Assembly: GCF_047948215.1 (NCBI RefSeq)
Contig: NC_134456.1
Coordinates: 58,605,029 to 58,669,028, forward strand
Direction of reading: 5' to 3'
Source: Lycorma delicatula
Taxonomy: Eukaryota > Arthropoda > Insecta > Hemiptera > Fulgoridae
Length of the DNA stretch: 64,000 bases
Below, in pieces: positions 1 to 12,200 of the stretch. The notes under the pieces were generated by a model. It was not told the DNA's origin and made no database searches. It worked only from the letters and a program-made list of their open reading frames with translations. Made by a program: the position numbers and the translations under genes. The number at the start of each line of letters is the position of its first letter. Position 1 is the first letter of the stretch.

Positions 1-120
1 CACATTGCATTTCTCAGTGAGAATGAACTTTATATACAATTGTAACTGTAATTAATAAAAAAAAAGTATTATTGTTTTGATTACATAGAATTTGTATTTA
101 TCTACAATAATTATTTCCAG

Positions 121-292
121 TTCTCCAGATTCAGATGATACATTTCCTGGAGAAGAGCCAGATGATGAATTTTCAATGCGTGATGATCAATTTCTAGTAG
201 CTGATCGTAGTGAAAATAAGTTTTATGGTACAGTTCATGGAGGTTCAGGTACAACAGGACCTTCACTTGGAGCAATTGGGCGCCGTCTTCAG
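121..292 (+). CDS. CAT transporter exon 1 of window (cytosolic loop)
   Basis: The acceptor is a pyrimidine-rich run ending AG at 119-120 and the donor is AG|gtatta at 292/293. The first base completes a codon begun upstream. The 57 codons encode an acidic linker rich in D, E and S (SPDSDDTFPGEEPDDE) followed by a glycine-rich segment ending GAIGRRLQ. This is the hydrophilic loop before the next membrane segments of CAT proteins. It ends in phase 0, which fits exon 2. Confidence 0.88.
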
Positions 293-3200
293 GTATTATT
301 AATATTGTAATTCTATTTTCTCTACTAAAAAATTATTTTTACTTCCTTGTACAAAGTAAAGGAAGTATTGTGATCACGAAAAATTTCAGATTCCAGATTT
401 CAATGAAAATATCCATTTTGTCCATCCCTGAATTCATTTTGACTAGTTTCGGTGTGACATCTGTACGTATGTATTTCGCATAACTCAAAAACGATTAGGA
501 TGTAGGATGTTGACATTTTGGATTTAGGACTGTTGTAACATAGTTGTGCACCTTCCCTTTTAATTGCAGTCAGCTGGACCAAAAGTGTCCATAAAACCCA
601 AAATTACAAAAAATTGGATTTTGGACTTTATCTTAACTGCAGTAGTAGCCCTCATTAAGAGCTTTTCAACGATATATCAAAGTGGTACTTATTTTCATTG
701 GTTCCAAAGTGAGTTTATAGCCAAATAAAATTTTAATTAATGAAATATTTGGATCTTAGGAGAAGGCACCTCGGTTTGAAACAGACTTCATCTCCTTTTT
801 TTTAAACTTTTTATTTTATTTTAAATGTATTGATTTATCATATTCAGCCAGAATGATATTTTTTTTTTTACATATGCTATCTTACAAATAATTCAATAAT
901 AATAAAAAAAAAAATGGAAAAATATCAGAAGTTTTTAAAGAAATAAAATTTTATGTAATTTTTATTTTAAAAAAATGTGTAACTGTATTTTAATAGGAGT
1001 ATAAGGAAGTCATGTGGTGTCCACATCAGATTTTTTTTATAGTATTTTATTTCACGAGTCCTCTGTAAGAATTGCTACTAAATATATTGTACAAGATTAT
1101 AGATCAGTATAAACCAAATTTTCATCTTAAAGCTTTGTATTTGTATTATATGAATATCTTTTATTTCAAACAAACTTAACAATATTATTTAATAAAAAAA
1201 AAATAAATAAAATTTCATAAATATAGACAAGGAAGTATTTACCGACTCATTCTTCTGAACACCAACTAACATGAATCTTTAAACTGCCATAAAACAAGCA
1301 AACATTTTCTGAATCTAAAAACCTTTTATGTGTACCAGTAAAAGAACCTCCACTACCATTAATTATCTCATATTTTAAATGTAATTAGGAATATTATCCC
1401 ATATTTTAAATATGATAGATATGTAATACAAAGACTATTGTGCTTATAATAATGATAGAATTAAAATTTAAATGATGTAAAATTGAAGTACCCAATTTTA
1501 TAATAAAGTAATTGATGAGTTTGCTTTAAATAGTAAACCCAGAAAATTAGCAGTTTTGATAACTTTGAAACTAGCTACTGATGCAAAATTTGGATTATTT
1601 TACATAAGATAAACTGTTTTAATTTTATCTCAAATAAGAAGATAGATTTGAAATCTATGCTGAAGTTTTTGTTTATCACATGTCATAACTTAGCAACTCC
1701 TGTTATGAGCAAAAAAGGTTAAATTAAAACTGTAAGTAAAGAAAAATATTAAAGAGATATTTGAATCTTATGAAAGTTCATAATGAAAATGTGCGGCTAG
1801 GATCAGAGTAGATTCCATCAGGTTTTGTTACCCTCACCTTCTGCTTCCTCCCCTTTAAAAAGATCCAAGTCAAGTAGTCCCTCTTCCTTTGACTCCATAT
1901 AATGAGTGATGAATAACTTCTTACGCTCAACAGGTAAAACATTGCAAAGGTCTGAATTGAAGAGTCAGTTGATCTTTTATTGGGTAGTGCTGATGAAAGA
2001 TAGTATGTACAATCTATTGTCTAGTGATCTATTGTTATATAGGATGCTTGAGAAGGGTTGAAAGACATTTTATTTATCCAATTTTTAAGTAGAAATGTAT
2101 GAAATAACAAAAAAAGTATATCAGTAAAACAAGATTTAGGAATCTAATTAATATTAATTAATTATCTAATTATTATTTAATAATTAGATTACATTACTAT
2201 GTATGCAATTTATTACTTTTAATTATCAAATGTATTTAATTCTACAAATAATGTATTCCAAAATTTCAGACAATTAATTAATTAATTTTATCTGATACAT
2301 AACTGAAAATTATAAAAAGTAATAAATATAAAAGTGCAAAAAAGTGAATAAATAATGATTGAAAAAATTGAAAGGTTAAAAGTAAGATTGCAGAAGATAA
2401 ATCAGACTTTTGCATTAATTAAAACTAATAACTAATTTATACACCTGAGGGAACTCTGAAGATAAATTTGGTCATAAAAGAAATTTCATTATACTTAATC
2501 TAATTGCCTGAGTACAAAACACATCATATGAACATTTATATAATAATAAAATACTTGTTCTAAATGATAAAAGAGTAATAAGTTCTGTTTTTTATTATGA
2601 TGTCAATGTAAAAAAAAAAATGTATTTATCTGTAAAATATAAGTACAGGTAATTGATATTAACTCATTTCAGGTTAGATTTTGAATTTCTATAACTTTTA
2701 AATCATTTATGGATCAGTACTTACAATTTTGAAAAATTTCAACATCCTATGGCTAATTGCTGTTGAGTTATGCAAGATACAGACATACGCACATACATAC
2801 ATACAGACGTCACACCAAAACTAGTCAAAATGGATTCAGGGATGGTAAAAATGGATATTTTCACTGAAATATGGAAATGGAAATTTTTCCATTTTTTTTA
2901 TTTATTTTTGTTGACTTAAAAGTATTAAAAATAATACCACAACCTACTCCTTACATTAATATTTACATTATTGATAATTATGAAGTCGAATATAAGTTAT
3001 TATTTTGTGGTACTGTACCCTTTACAATATTATGACTGTTATACCTGTATATGCCTATATATCAATTATCTACATATTTGTTTGTCTATATCCACAGTAT
3101 GTCTGTAATCAAAGATTCTACTATAAATTTTAATAGTATTAATTACTTGAAAAAGGACATCTTTACATGTTGTTTCAAAAACTTTCTCTTTACTTGATGT

Positions 3201-6200
3201 AAAGAGTTATATTGAAGTTGCAAAGAGAGAAAATTGTAAAGAGACAAGTTGTATTAGAGTTGTAAAGAGTTGTACTTTAAGTATTTTTTTTATTTTTTAT
3301 GAATTAATTATTTGATATATTTTTTAAGGATTTCCTGTGTAATTCTCTGACTCATTCTAAATCTGAAGACTATTTTTAAGTGAAATATAATATGTATTTT
3401 AATTCATTAACAATGGTATTTCAAAAAATAATTTTGGTATTTACATATAGCCCGTCGATCATAACCATAATTATCCCTTAACTTTGAAAATACTTCAACG
3501 TTACTGAACCATTAACATATTTTACATATTAAAAATATAAGCAGTATTACTTATAAAAATAAATTAAGCAAAATTAACCTATGCTTGCTTTACTTGACTA
3601 ATTAACAGTAATGTTTTGATTACTGAAATAATAAATAATTGTAATAATTACTGAATTCATTATTTAAATACTCAAAACATTACTGTGTTAATTAGTCAAG
3701 GTTAGCAAGCAAAAGAAGCGTAGGTTAAGTTTGGTTAAATTATATTTATTAAATGAATAAATATAAATAGTAAATATAAATGAATATAAAAATGGTAATA
3801 TAATGGTTATATTGGGTGATATTAACAATAATCTAAAATTTTGCTGTTTATAATTATAGACTTTTTTTTTTGTTTAACCTTCGGGACTACCATTAGGTAT
3901 TGCTTCAGAGGATGAGATGGATGACAATGCAGCGTGTGAAAATGCCATACCTGACTGGGATTTGAATCTGAGACCTCTGTATGAAAGACCGAAACACTAC
4001 CACTTGCACCACGGAGGCCAACATATAATTATAGATATAAATTAACCAAACTTAACGTACGCTCGCTCGCTAACCTCGACTAATTAACAACAATGTTTTG
4101 ATTACTTAAATAATAACAATAATTACTAAATTTATTTATTCTTTATTTTTCCTGTGTAGCATTCAGGAATCACCATCAGGTATTACTTCAGAGGATGAAT
4201 GAGGACAATATGTATGAGTGGAAGTGAAGTGTAGTCTTGTACAGTCTGAGGTCGACCATTTCTGAGATGTGTAGTTAATTGAAACTCAACCACCAAAGAA
4301 CACCGGTATTCATGATCTAGTTCATTCAAAGAATTCATTATTTAAATACACAAAACATTGCTGTGTTAATTAGTCATGCTTAGCGAGCAAAGGTTAAATT
4401 GTATGTACAAAATAAATTGTTATGAAATGGTAATATAATGGTGATATCAGATGATATTAACAATAGTCCAATATTTGCAATTTATTGGTCGATGGGCTAA
4501 TATGCAAGTACTATAATTTTTAAAGAATGATTAAAACCACTAAAATTTAACTTGCACTCTTGCAAAAGCTTTATTGTTTGGAAAACAATACTTCATTCAG
4601 TCAACTAAAATAATTCTTGGGTGTGACATAAAATGTAGCATTTTCATTTTCAGTGCATTTTTCATGCAATTATTATGAAAATTATTATTATATTTAATAA
4701 GTATACATGAAATTTTAATCTTTATTTTAATTTATTAAAATGAAATAAGTATTAATATATTAATAATTTTAAATATTATTTATTTTATTTTATTGCAGGC
4801 GGTTACGTATTTATGCCCTGCAATATTTCCATGGGTTGATTCAGGCCCAGCAACTGAAGACTCAGGAATGTTTGTTATGAAGATGGTTGGAATATTGTAC
4901 ATACTAATATTAATATTTGATTTAATAATCGTTTTTGGTATGGGATCTGACTCATCAATTGTAACATTCCTGTTTTTCTTCTTCCTCATTTGCATTATTG
5001 CTCTTCTATTAGTTATATCTAGGAAACCTCAAAACAGGTAAAATATATTATTTATGAAATATCTATTCAAGTTTCATTAAAATTAAAGTTATTTAGATGT
5101 GTGTGTATGTGTAAGCATGTGAAATTAAGTTCATATTTACCCATTTTCAAGCAAGAAAATAAATTGCCTATTAGTTTTACAAAATGTAGTTCAGCTGGCA
5201 GACAATCATTAGCAGGAAAAATGTTAGATTGTGACTAATGCATCTTGACTTAATTTAATTTTCCATATTCTGACCATATTATCTGACTAGGATTATAATA
5301 ATAATAATGAAATTACAAATAAATGTCTTTAGAATCTATTACTTGATTTTTTTTGTTTGTATTTGTGGTTAATTTTACTTGGGCTAACAGAAAGGACTAC
5401 AACATCTGATCTACTGAAATAGAATTTTTAGTATTTTAAAAGCTATAATATAAAAACTAAAATATTTTGGTAAAATCCGTAAGTGATTTTATTTTTTAGG
5501 CAAACAATCAAACAGCTATTAGCTAGAAAAATTCCTTCAAAATATGTTGCATCTACGACAAAAAAATTAGTCAAAGATATTAGAAAATCACAAAATTATT
5601 AGATAATTTTGTGTAAAAAATCAAAAAGAGATAATTATAAAACTAAACAAAGCAACTTTTAATTTTAGTATTATGGTCTTGGACTTGTTTATTACATGTA
5701 TATTTTATTTTGTTAGAAAATACTTTTGAAAATAGTATCATACAAACATAAAAATTACAATAAAAAGGGAAAGAAAGAGAATAATCAAATTAAAATTAGT
5801 ATAAAAATCAATCACTCAAAAATAACTTTAAATAGCACTATAACAGATTTGAAGTTAATAAAATTTATAATAAAAATTGTTTAATTTGTCCTGCCTGATT
5901 ATGTAATCATCACTTTTACAATCATAAAAGTTGAAGTTAAAAGTATTGTAGTTTAATTTTCAGTAGAAACAGAATTTCTAAAATAGGGTATCAGGGAGTC
6001 TTTAAATTGCTTAATGATAAAGATATCTTATTGAATAAATTTTATAATGGGTATTTTATGATTTTGGATTTTTAAGTTAAATCAAATAGCTACAGAGAAT
6101 CTGCATTGTGGATTAAAAATACCTGCAGTTCTTGATTAGATTACAAATTATGATTTCTGGCATTTTTTTGTTAAAGACAACATTTCTAAATTATTTAACT

Positions 6201-9200
6201 GAGGATCAGCCTAATGACTAATATGAGGAGCACTCAAAACGTTGTCTACCTAGGGATATTGTGAGTTATGTATTGAGATCTGATTGATACCTATGTGTAG
6301 TTCATAATATGTGTGTGCTATGACCTAACTGTGATTGAATTTCTTCCATACTTGTCTATGCAGTAGTCCTCTAAAGTTAATAACCTGGTTATGGCAATGG
6401 ATTTGCAGAAATTAGAGCATCAATTAGCCATAAAGTTTCTCACCAAAGAACAGAAATGTCCAAAGGACACCCATAATAGGATGGTGATAATGTGCCTTCA
6501 CAATACCAAATGAAATTCTGGTCCAAACAATTTAATTGAGGCAGGGAATCCATCGAAGATAATCCCCAGCAGAAGACCTGTGGAAGCGACCACACCCGAT
6601 ATCTGCCAGAAAGTGGACAGATTGCTTATAGAAGACAAGCATGTTAGGGTTGCAATACTTGCTAAAAAATGTGGGATGTCCAAAGAAACCATTATAATAA
6701 TTCTTCATTACACAGGATAATTCATTACATCATTTACACATGATAAAAGTCAGTTCCCAATGGGTCCCATGAAACCTCACACCACATCAGAAGCAATGTC
6801 ATGCGCAATTAGTGCAAAGAACTTGCAGCTGTGTGAAAGGAATCTTATGGATTTTTTCAGCAGGTTGGTGACTCATGATGAAACATGGGTTCATTACTGG
6901 GATCTTGAGACCAACCAAGAGTCCATGCAGTGCAAACACAAAGGATCCCCAACAACCAAAAAATTCAAGACCCAGCCATTGGCTGGGAAGATCATGGCCA
7001 CAAATTTTTGAGAAAGTGAGGGAATTTTGTTGATTGAATAGATGGAGCACAAGCAGATCATCACTGGTAATGTCTATGCTGAGTATCTTAAGAAGCTATG
7101 GGCAGCGATAAAGGAAAAATGGTGAGGGAAGCTAATCAAAGGTGTCTTACTTTTGTATGACAATGCTTCACTCCAGTCATCACACATTGCAAAACAAACT
7201 TTGAGGAGTGTGTATTTCAAGAACTTTCTCACCCTCGCTACAGTCTGGACCTGGCTCCCAGTGATTTTTTCCTATTCAGAAACCTCAAGAAAAATCTTCG
7301 AGGTAAACGTTTTTACAACAATGATAAATTGAAAGCAGCTGTTCTCTAAATAAAAATAAAATAATAATATAAATATTCAAAACTGAATATTTCTCTATAT
7401 TTGGTTTTGAATACTTAGGAGAAAGGCTGCAATCAGGTTGGATCCTGACATCACCAGTCCCAATAATTTCAAATCGAGAAGCCTTGAAGGTGATTTAGTT
7501 GTTGGTGAATAATTGTTCTAGATTTATAGTATCACTGGTAAATTCATTACAGTCTCAAAATTTCACATTATTTTGAGACTGTATTTTGAGACACATAATT
7601 TCATATAATTTTATTTATTATTATTCTAATATTCCTCTGATTTACATGATGTATAAATGTTTCCATTACTGTTAAGTAAAAATTTTATGATGTGTATTGA
7701 AAGATAAAACAGGTATGTATTCCCTGTTTTTATGTACACCACAATGCTTTAAACTAACTTCTAGAAATGTTGTGAACATTTTGTACAGCTCAGTCAAAGT
7801 GCATTGAATTACAAAGATATTACTTTTGAACACCCTCAACGGAGGTATATATAAATTTATATATAATTGTATACACTTATATGATCGATTACTGTGACAA
7901 AATAATGCTTGGCTTAAAAAAATGACTTTCTTATTATATGACATTGTACTTCCATTAGATCTAATTGACTTCCAGAAGATATTATTGCAACTATTATACA
8001 ACAATTGTTCATCACTGTGTGGGCTATCTGTAATATCACTGATGAAAGAAAACATAATAGTTCCAAAATATCTTCTGTAAACACAATTCTATGTATTTAG
8101 AAAGTGATTTGTTCTTTTTAACTGGTTTTTTAATACATTCATATATGAACATAATTATCACTTGCACAATATCTGATGCTATTTAAATCTGATTCTGGTG
8201 TTATATTACTTACAAATAACGCCATTTCTATACGTACTGATTTGTTTATACGTCAATTTAAAAATTAAGTACTGTTTTATATATAAAGAGTGGAGCAGAG
8301 AACATGCATGTTTTTCACTACTGAATAACATTGGTTGTTTTAATTATAGAAAAAAAAGGTTTGCATTAAATAATAATATCTTTATTGCATTTTTGAAATC
8401 AACATACCTTAATTAGGTTTGGAAAATAATGCCAATAAGATGGAAATTTTGAGGTCTTGATTGTGTGTGGCTTGTTCCTGTACACTCTTCAGGTAGCCCC
8501 ACCAAAAGAAGTTACAAATCGATAGATCTGGAGAGTGTGGGAGCCAAAAAAGTCACCAAATCGTGAAATGACATATCCAGGAAACATTTTTCAAACCACT
8601 TCAATCAATGCTCTCACTGTGTGAGCTGTGGAACCACCCTGTTGGAACCACATTTCTCTCATGTTCATCTGATGCCTTTCCAGTTCTGGATGCAGGATGT
8701 TGTTTAACATGTCGATATAGTGTGCTGATATCATTGTAACTGCGATTCACCCTTTTCAAAAAAGTAAGGACCAACAATCCCTGTCTTGGAGACACCCGCA
8801 CCACACTATAACTTTTGAGCTGTGGAGAGGTTTTTGGTGTACTTCACCCCCAGTACCAACAGTTTTATACATTAACATAGTCATCCAGATGGAAATGAGC
8901 TTTGTCACTCATCATTATTAGGTTGTTTGCATCTTCCGTAAGAACAGTGTTCATTATGCCACAAAATTCCTGTTGCCTAGCGGACTGTTTCAGACTAGCA
9001 AGAACTGCTCTTCTTACTATGTCTACGTTTTCCAGAGTTCGGACTGAACAAGGAAGGCCAGGTGGTTTTTTCTTCATCACAGATCCAGTACTTCTAAATG
9101 CCTCAACCCATCGGAGTATGGCGTTTTGATCTGGAACTGCACCTTGATGTTCAACATTAAAATTTCAACAGAAAAAACAATGAACCATGACCGCATCATT

Positions 9201-12200
9201 GTTTCTAATAAACTGCTCGACAACAAAGACACAATTTTCTATGCTCCAACATTCCATAACGACTGAAACTGCATAGTCTGAGCTGTCTGTTAGAGGTCAC
9301 GGAAGGTCAATAATCCCACTCGCAGCTGAATACTAGTAGTTTAAATAATATGTTTCCTCTGCTCCACTCTGTACCATACTACTCAAAATAAAAATATAAC
9401 TTCTGCATTAATGGTAATTTATATAAATAGTGTGAACAATACTTATTTTCTATTTATGAAAATATTATTTATATTATTATTTGTTTTAGAAAAACTCTTA
9501 TGTTTATGACTCCTGGTATTCCATTTGTTCCTGCGATAGCAGTAATGGTTAACATATATCTAATATTTAAACTATCAATATTAACACTTGTTAGATTCAC
9601 AATCTGGATGACTATTGGTAAGTAATATAATATATATATTTATTTAGTTATTAATATATGCTATATACATAAACATTAATTTTTAATGTAAATCATGCAT
9701 TGCATTATTGTATTTTTTTTTATCATTATTAATAAATGAACCATCTAATATACGAGTATATACAGTATGAACTCGTAATACAGTATTAAGAAAGAAACTC
9801 ACCAAGAGACATCTTAGCACATTTTCTTTTTGAATTTCTATTAGTTTACATACATATTCATAATATTGCAGTAATTATTAAGTATTGAATATTAACAAAA
9901 AAGTAATACAATTTGAATGTTGTAACAAGTACATATTCATTAAAAATTTAATGGTCCATTTTTTATGTTTTAAAATTTTTAATTATAAAATTTTCCTATT
10001 TTTCTAATCTTTTATCTTTATTGTTATTACCCTCAAGTATAGTTGTTAATTATCTCATGTATTTGTAAATTATTTTCTGTATATATTTTTGTGCTTATTA
10101 CATGTTGTTTGTTGTGTTGCATTAGATAATTTTTTGAATTTAAAATTTTGTGTGCATTAATGTTTGGGAAAATGTTACTTAAATATGTCAACAACGGAAA
10201 AATTGTTTGAAAACTAATAACTGATTCTTATAGATTTTTCTGTGCTGGTTTCAGGAAAAATAATTAAAAAGTTCCATCAGGTACCATTTTTTTACTAAAT
10301 CAGTTTTTTTAGTATTCTCATAATTGATAATCAATGTATTTTATTTATAAAACATTGAATAAAAAATTAGGCAGTGTTAATTTTTTTGATACTTTATTAT
10401 GGTTATATGGAATGAATACAAATAGTTTTCATAATTTTGGTTTGATACAGTAAGATGAGTGACTAATAAGATGATGTATTATGATTAATTAGATTGACTT
10501 CATTAGTCATTTTTGTCAAACTATTAGCTAAGGTGATGACTCACTCTTTCCTACTCCCTTTCATTCTACTGAAATAAGAATAAATCAGTTGCATTTAAAA
10601 CATTGTGTTGAAAGGTTTTACTAGTGTTTAATAGTTTTCTAAACCTTCTATAGTGTTTTAGTTTTCTTTCATTTTTTGAAGTAATTTTATTTGTGCTGTC
10701 CTTGTGTTTTTGTATTTCAAAATGGCTTCAAGAGATTGTGTTAATTCAGCTAATAATTTTTATTACATGTGTGAGGAGTTTGGGGAGAAGAAACAGGAAA
10801 GAAATATATCAAACTTTGTTCAAAAAGTGTTCTATGCCTATTTTGGGATAAGACTTGGTGACCAAGATAAAACATGGGCCTCTCGTACAATTTGTTCTAC
10901 TTGTGTGAAAGAGCTACACAAATGGACAGAAGATAAGAAAAAGTCTTTTCGATTTGGAGTATCAATGATCTGGAGAGACCCACAAAACCACAGTGATCAT
11001 CACTGTGCAATTCTTGTAATGTGCAAGGTTCCAGTCTAAAGAACAAGATAGAAATTGTGTATTCAAACTGTAATTCAGCAATACACACTATGCCTCACAC
11101 TATGCGTCAGTTCGTCGGTGTATGCCAAAGTGTCATGGATAACGATGAGTTGAAAATCGTGTTCGTGAAAAATGTTTCTGAAGACAAAAAGCCCTGTTTT
11201 GTGGACGAGTAAGATATTTCTTATGTTTCCACGGAACAGATTGTAGAGACACTTTCTACGCCCAGCATTATTTCAAAAGGAGATCGCGTGTTTTAGAAAT
11301 TCAAAAAACCAATAGATGTGTTTTGAAGTACCAACATATTATCTTTTTTTGTAGATTATATTGTGAAATTTTTGTTATTTAATGTTGTATAGTTTTTTCA
11401 TTTGTCAGAAAAATGTTTTCAAAAAACTTATGTCAATGTATTTTGAAGCTTAGTATGTATGTTAATTTAGTTAAATATTGCGTTCTATTTTATTATATTG
11501 ATTTTTTTTTTATAGAAATATTGTTTCTCTGGCCTTTTTTTTTAACTGAAACTTTTATTTAAATTTCATTATTATTACAAAATATATTGTAATGCCATAA
11601 TTATTTCTATTTCCATAAAAAAGACTGATCAAGTATTGTGAAATTTGTTGATCGCAATGCCTTTTTTTCTTTTTGAATTTTGTATTTGATATATCATAAG
11701 TTATTGATTTTGAATGATAAATATTATTTCCTAAGATATGTATATATTATATGACATTGTATTTAAGTGTGTATTATGAAAAATAATTCCATAAATTAGC
11801 TTACGATACCTTGTGATCGAAATACTTTATTTTACCGACCGTTTTAAAAATGTTCGCTGATTTGTCTTAGTTTAGCAATTGGTCTTAGTTAATGATGTGA
11901 TCATATATAGTTTATATTAACTATTTTCTCCAACTTCCACATCTTATCGTCAGTCCTGTAACACGAATGTCAGATCAATAGCGTTACGTCAGTTCGGTAA
12001 CTCGTCTCAAACTGCAATTTATTGTTAAAGTAATAATAATTAATCTGCAGTTAAATCATGAAATTAATCTCACTTGAATACGGTTTTTGAAAATCAATCA
12101 AATTTTATTTAAAATCGGTGCTCTCGCTCTGAATTTTTCGAATGTATTTTTATTTAATATCTCACAAAATGATAAAAGTAAAACTTTTTGTTATTTAATA

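Larger units (their letters stand above)
3448..4500. mobile_element. Non-coding DNA transposon with inverted ends, split by two SINEs
   Basis: The outer ends are imperfect inverted repeats: TAGCCCGTCGATCATAA from 3448, and the reverse complement of TTATTGGTCGATGGGCTAA ending at 4500. Inside each half sits the same motif pair: TTGACTAATTAACAGTAATG (3594 onward) and its inverse ending near 3700, then a second pair at about 4077-4100 and 4355-4380. Flanking words such as AATGGTAATATAATGG occur in both halves (about 3790 and 4428). The body is interrupted by SINEs at 3861-4023 and 4141-4330. No transposase is present, so it is a non-autonomous element. Confidence 0.6.

Noticed and set aside
4780..4995. 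71-codon minus-strand ORF
   Set aside because: Antisense shadow of the CAT exon at 4799-5037.
7672..8055. 127-codon minus-strand ORF in CAT intron
   Set aside because: No domain, lies antisense within the intron and has typical AT-rich residue use. It could be a small unknown gene, but nothing supports it.
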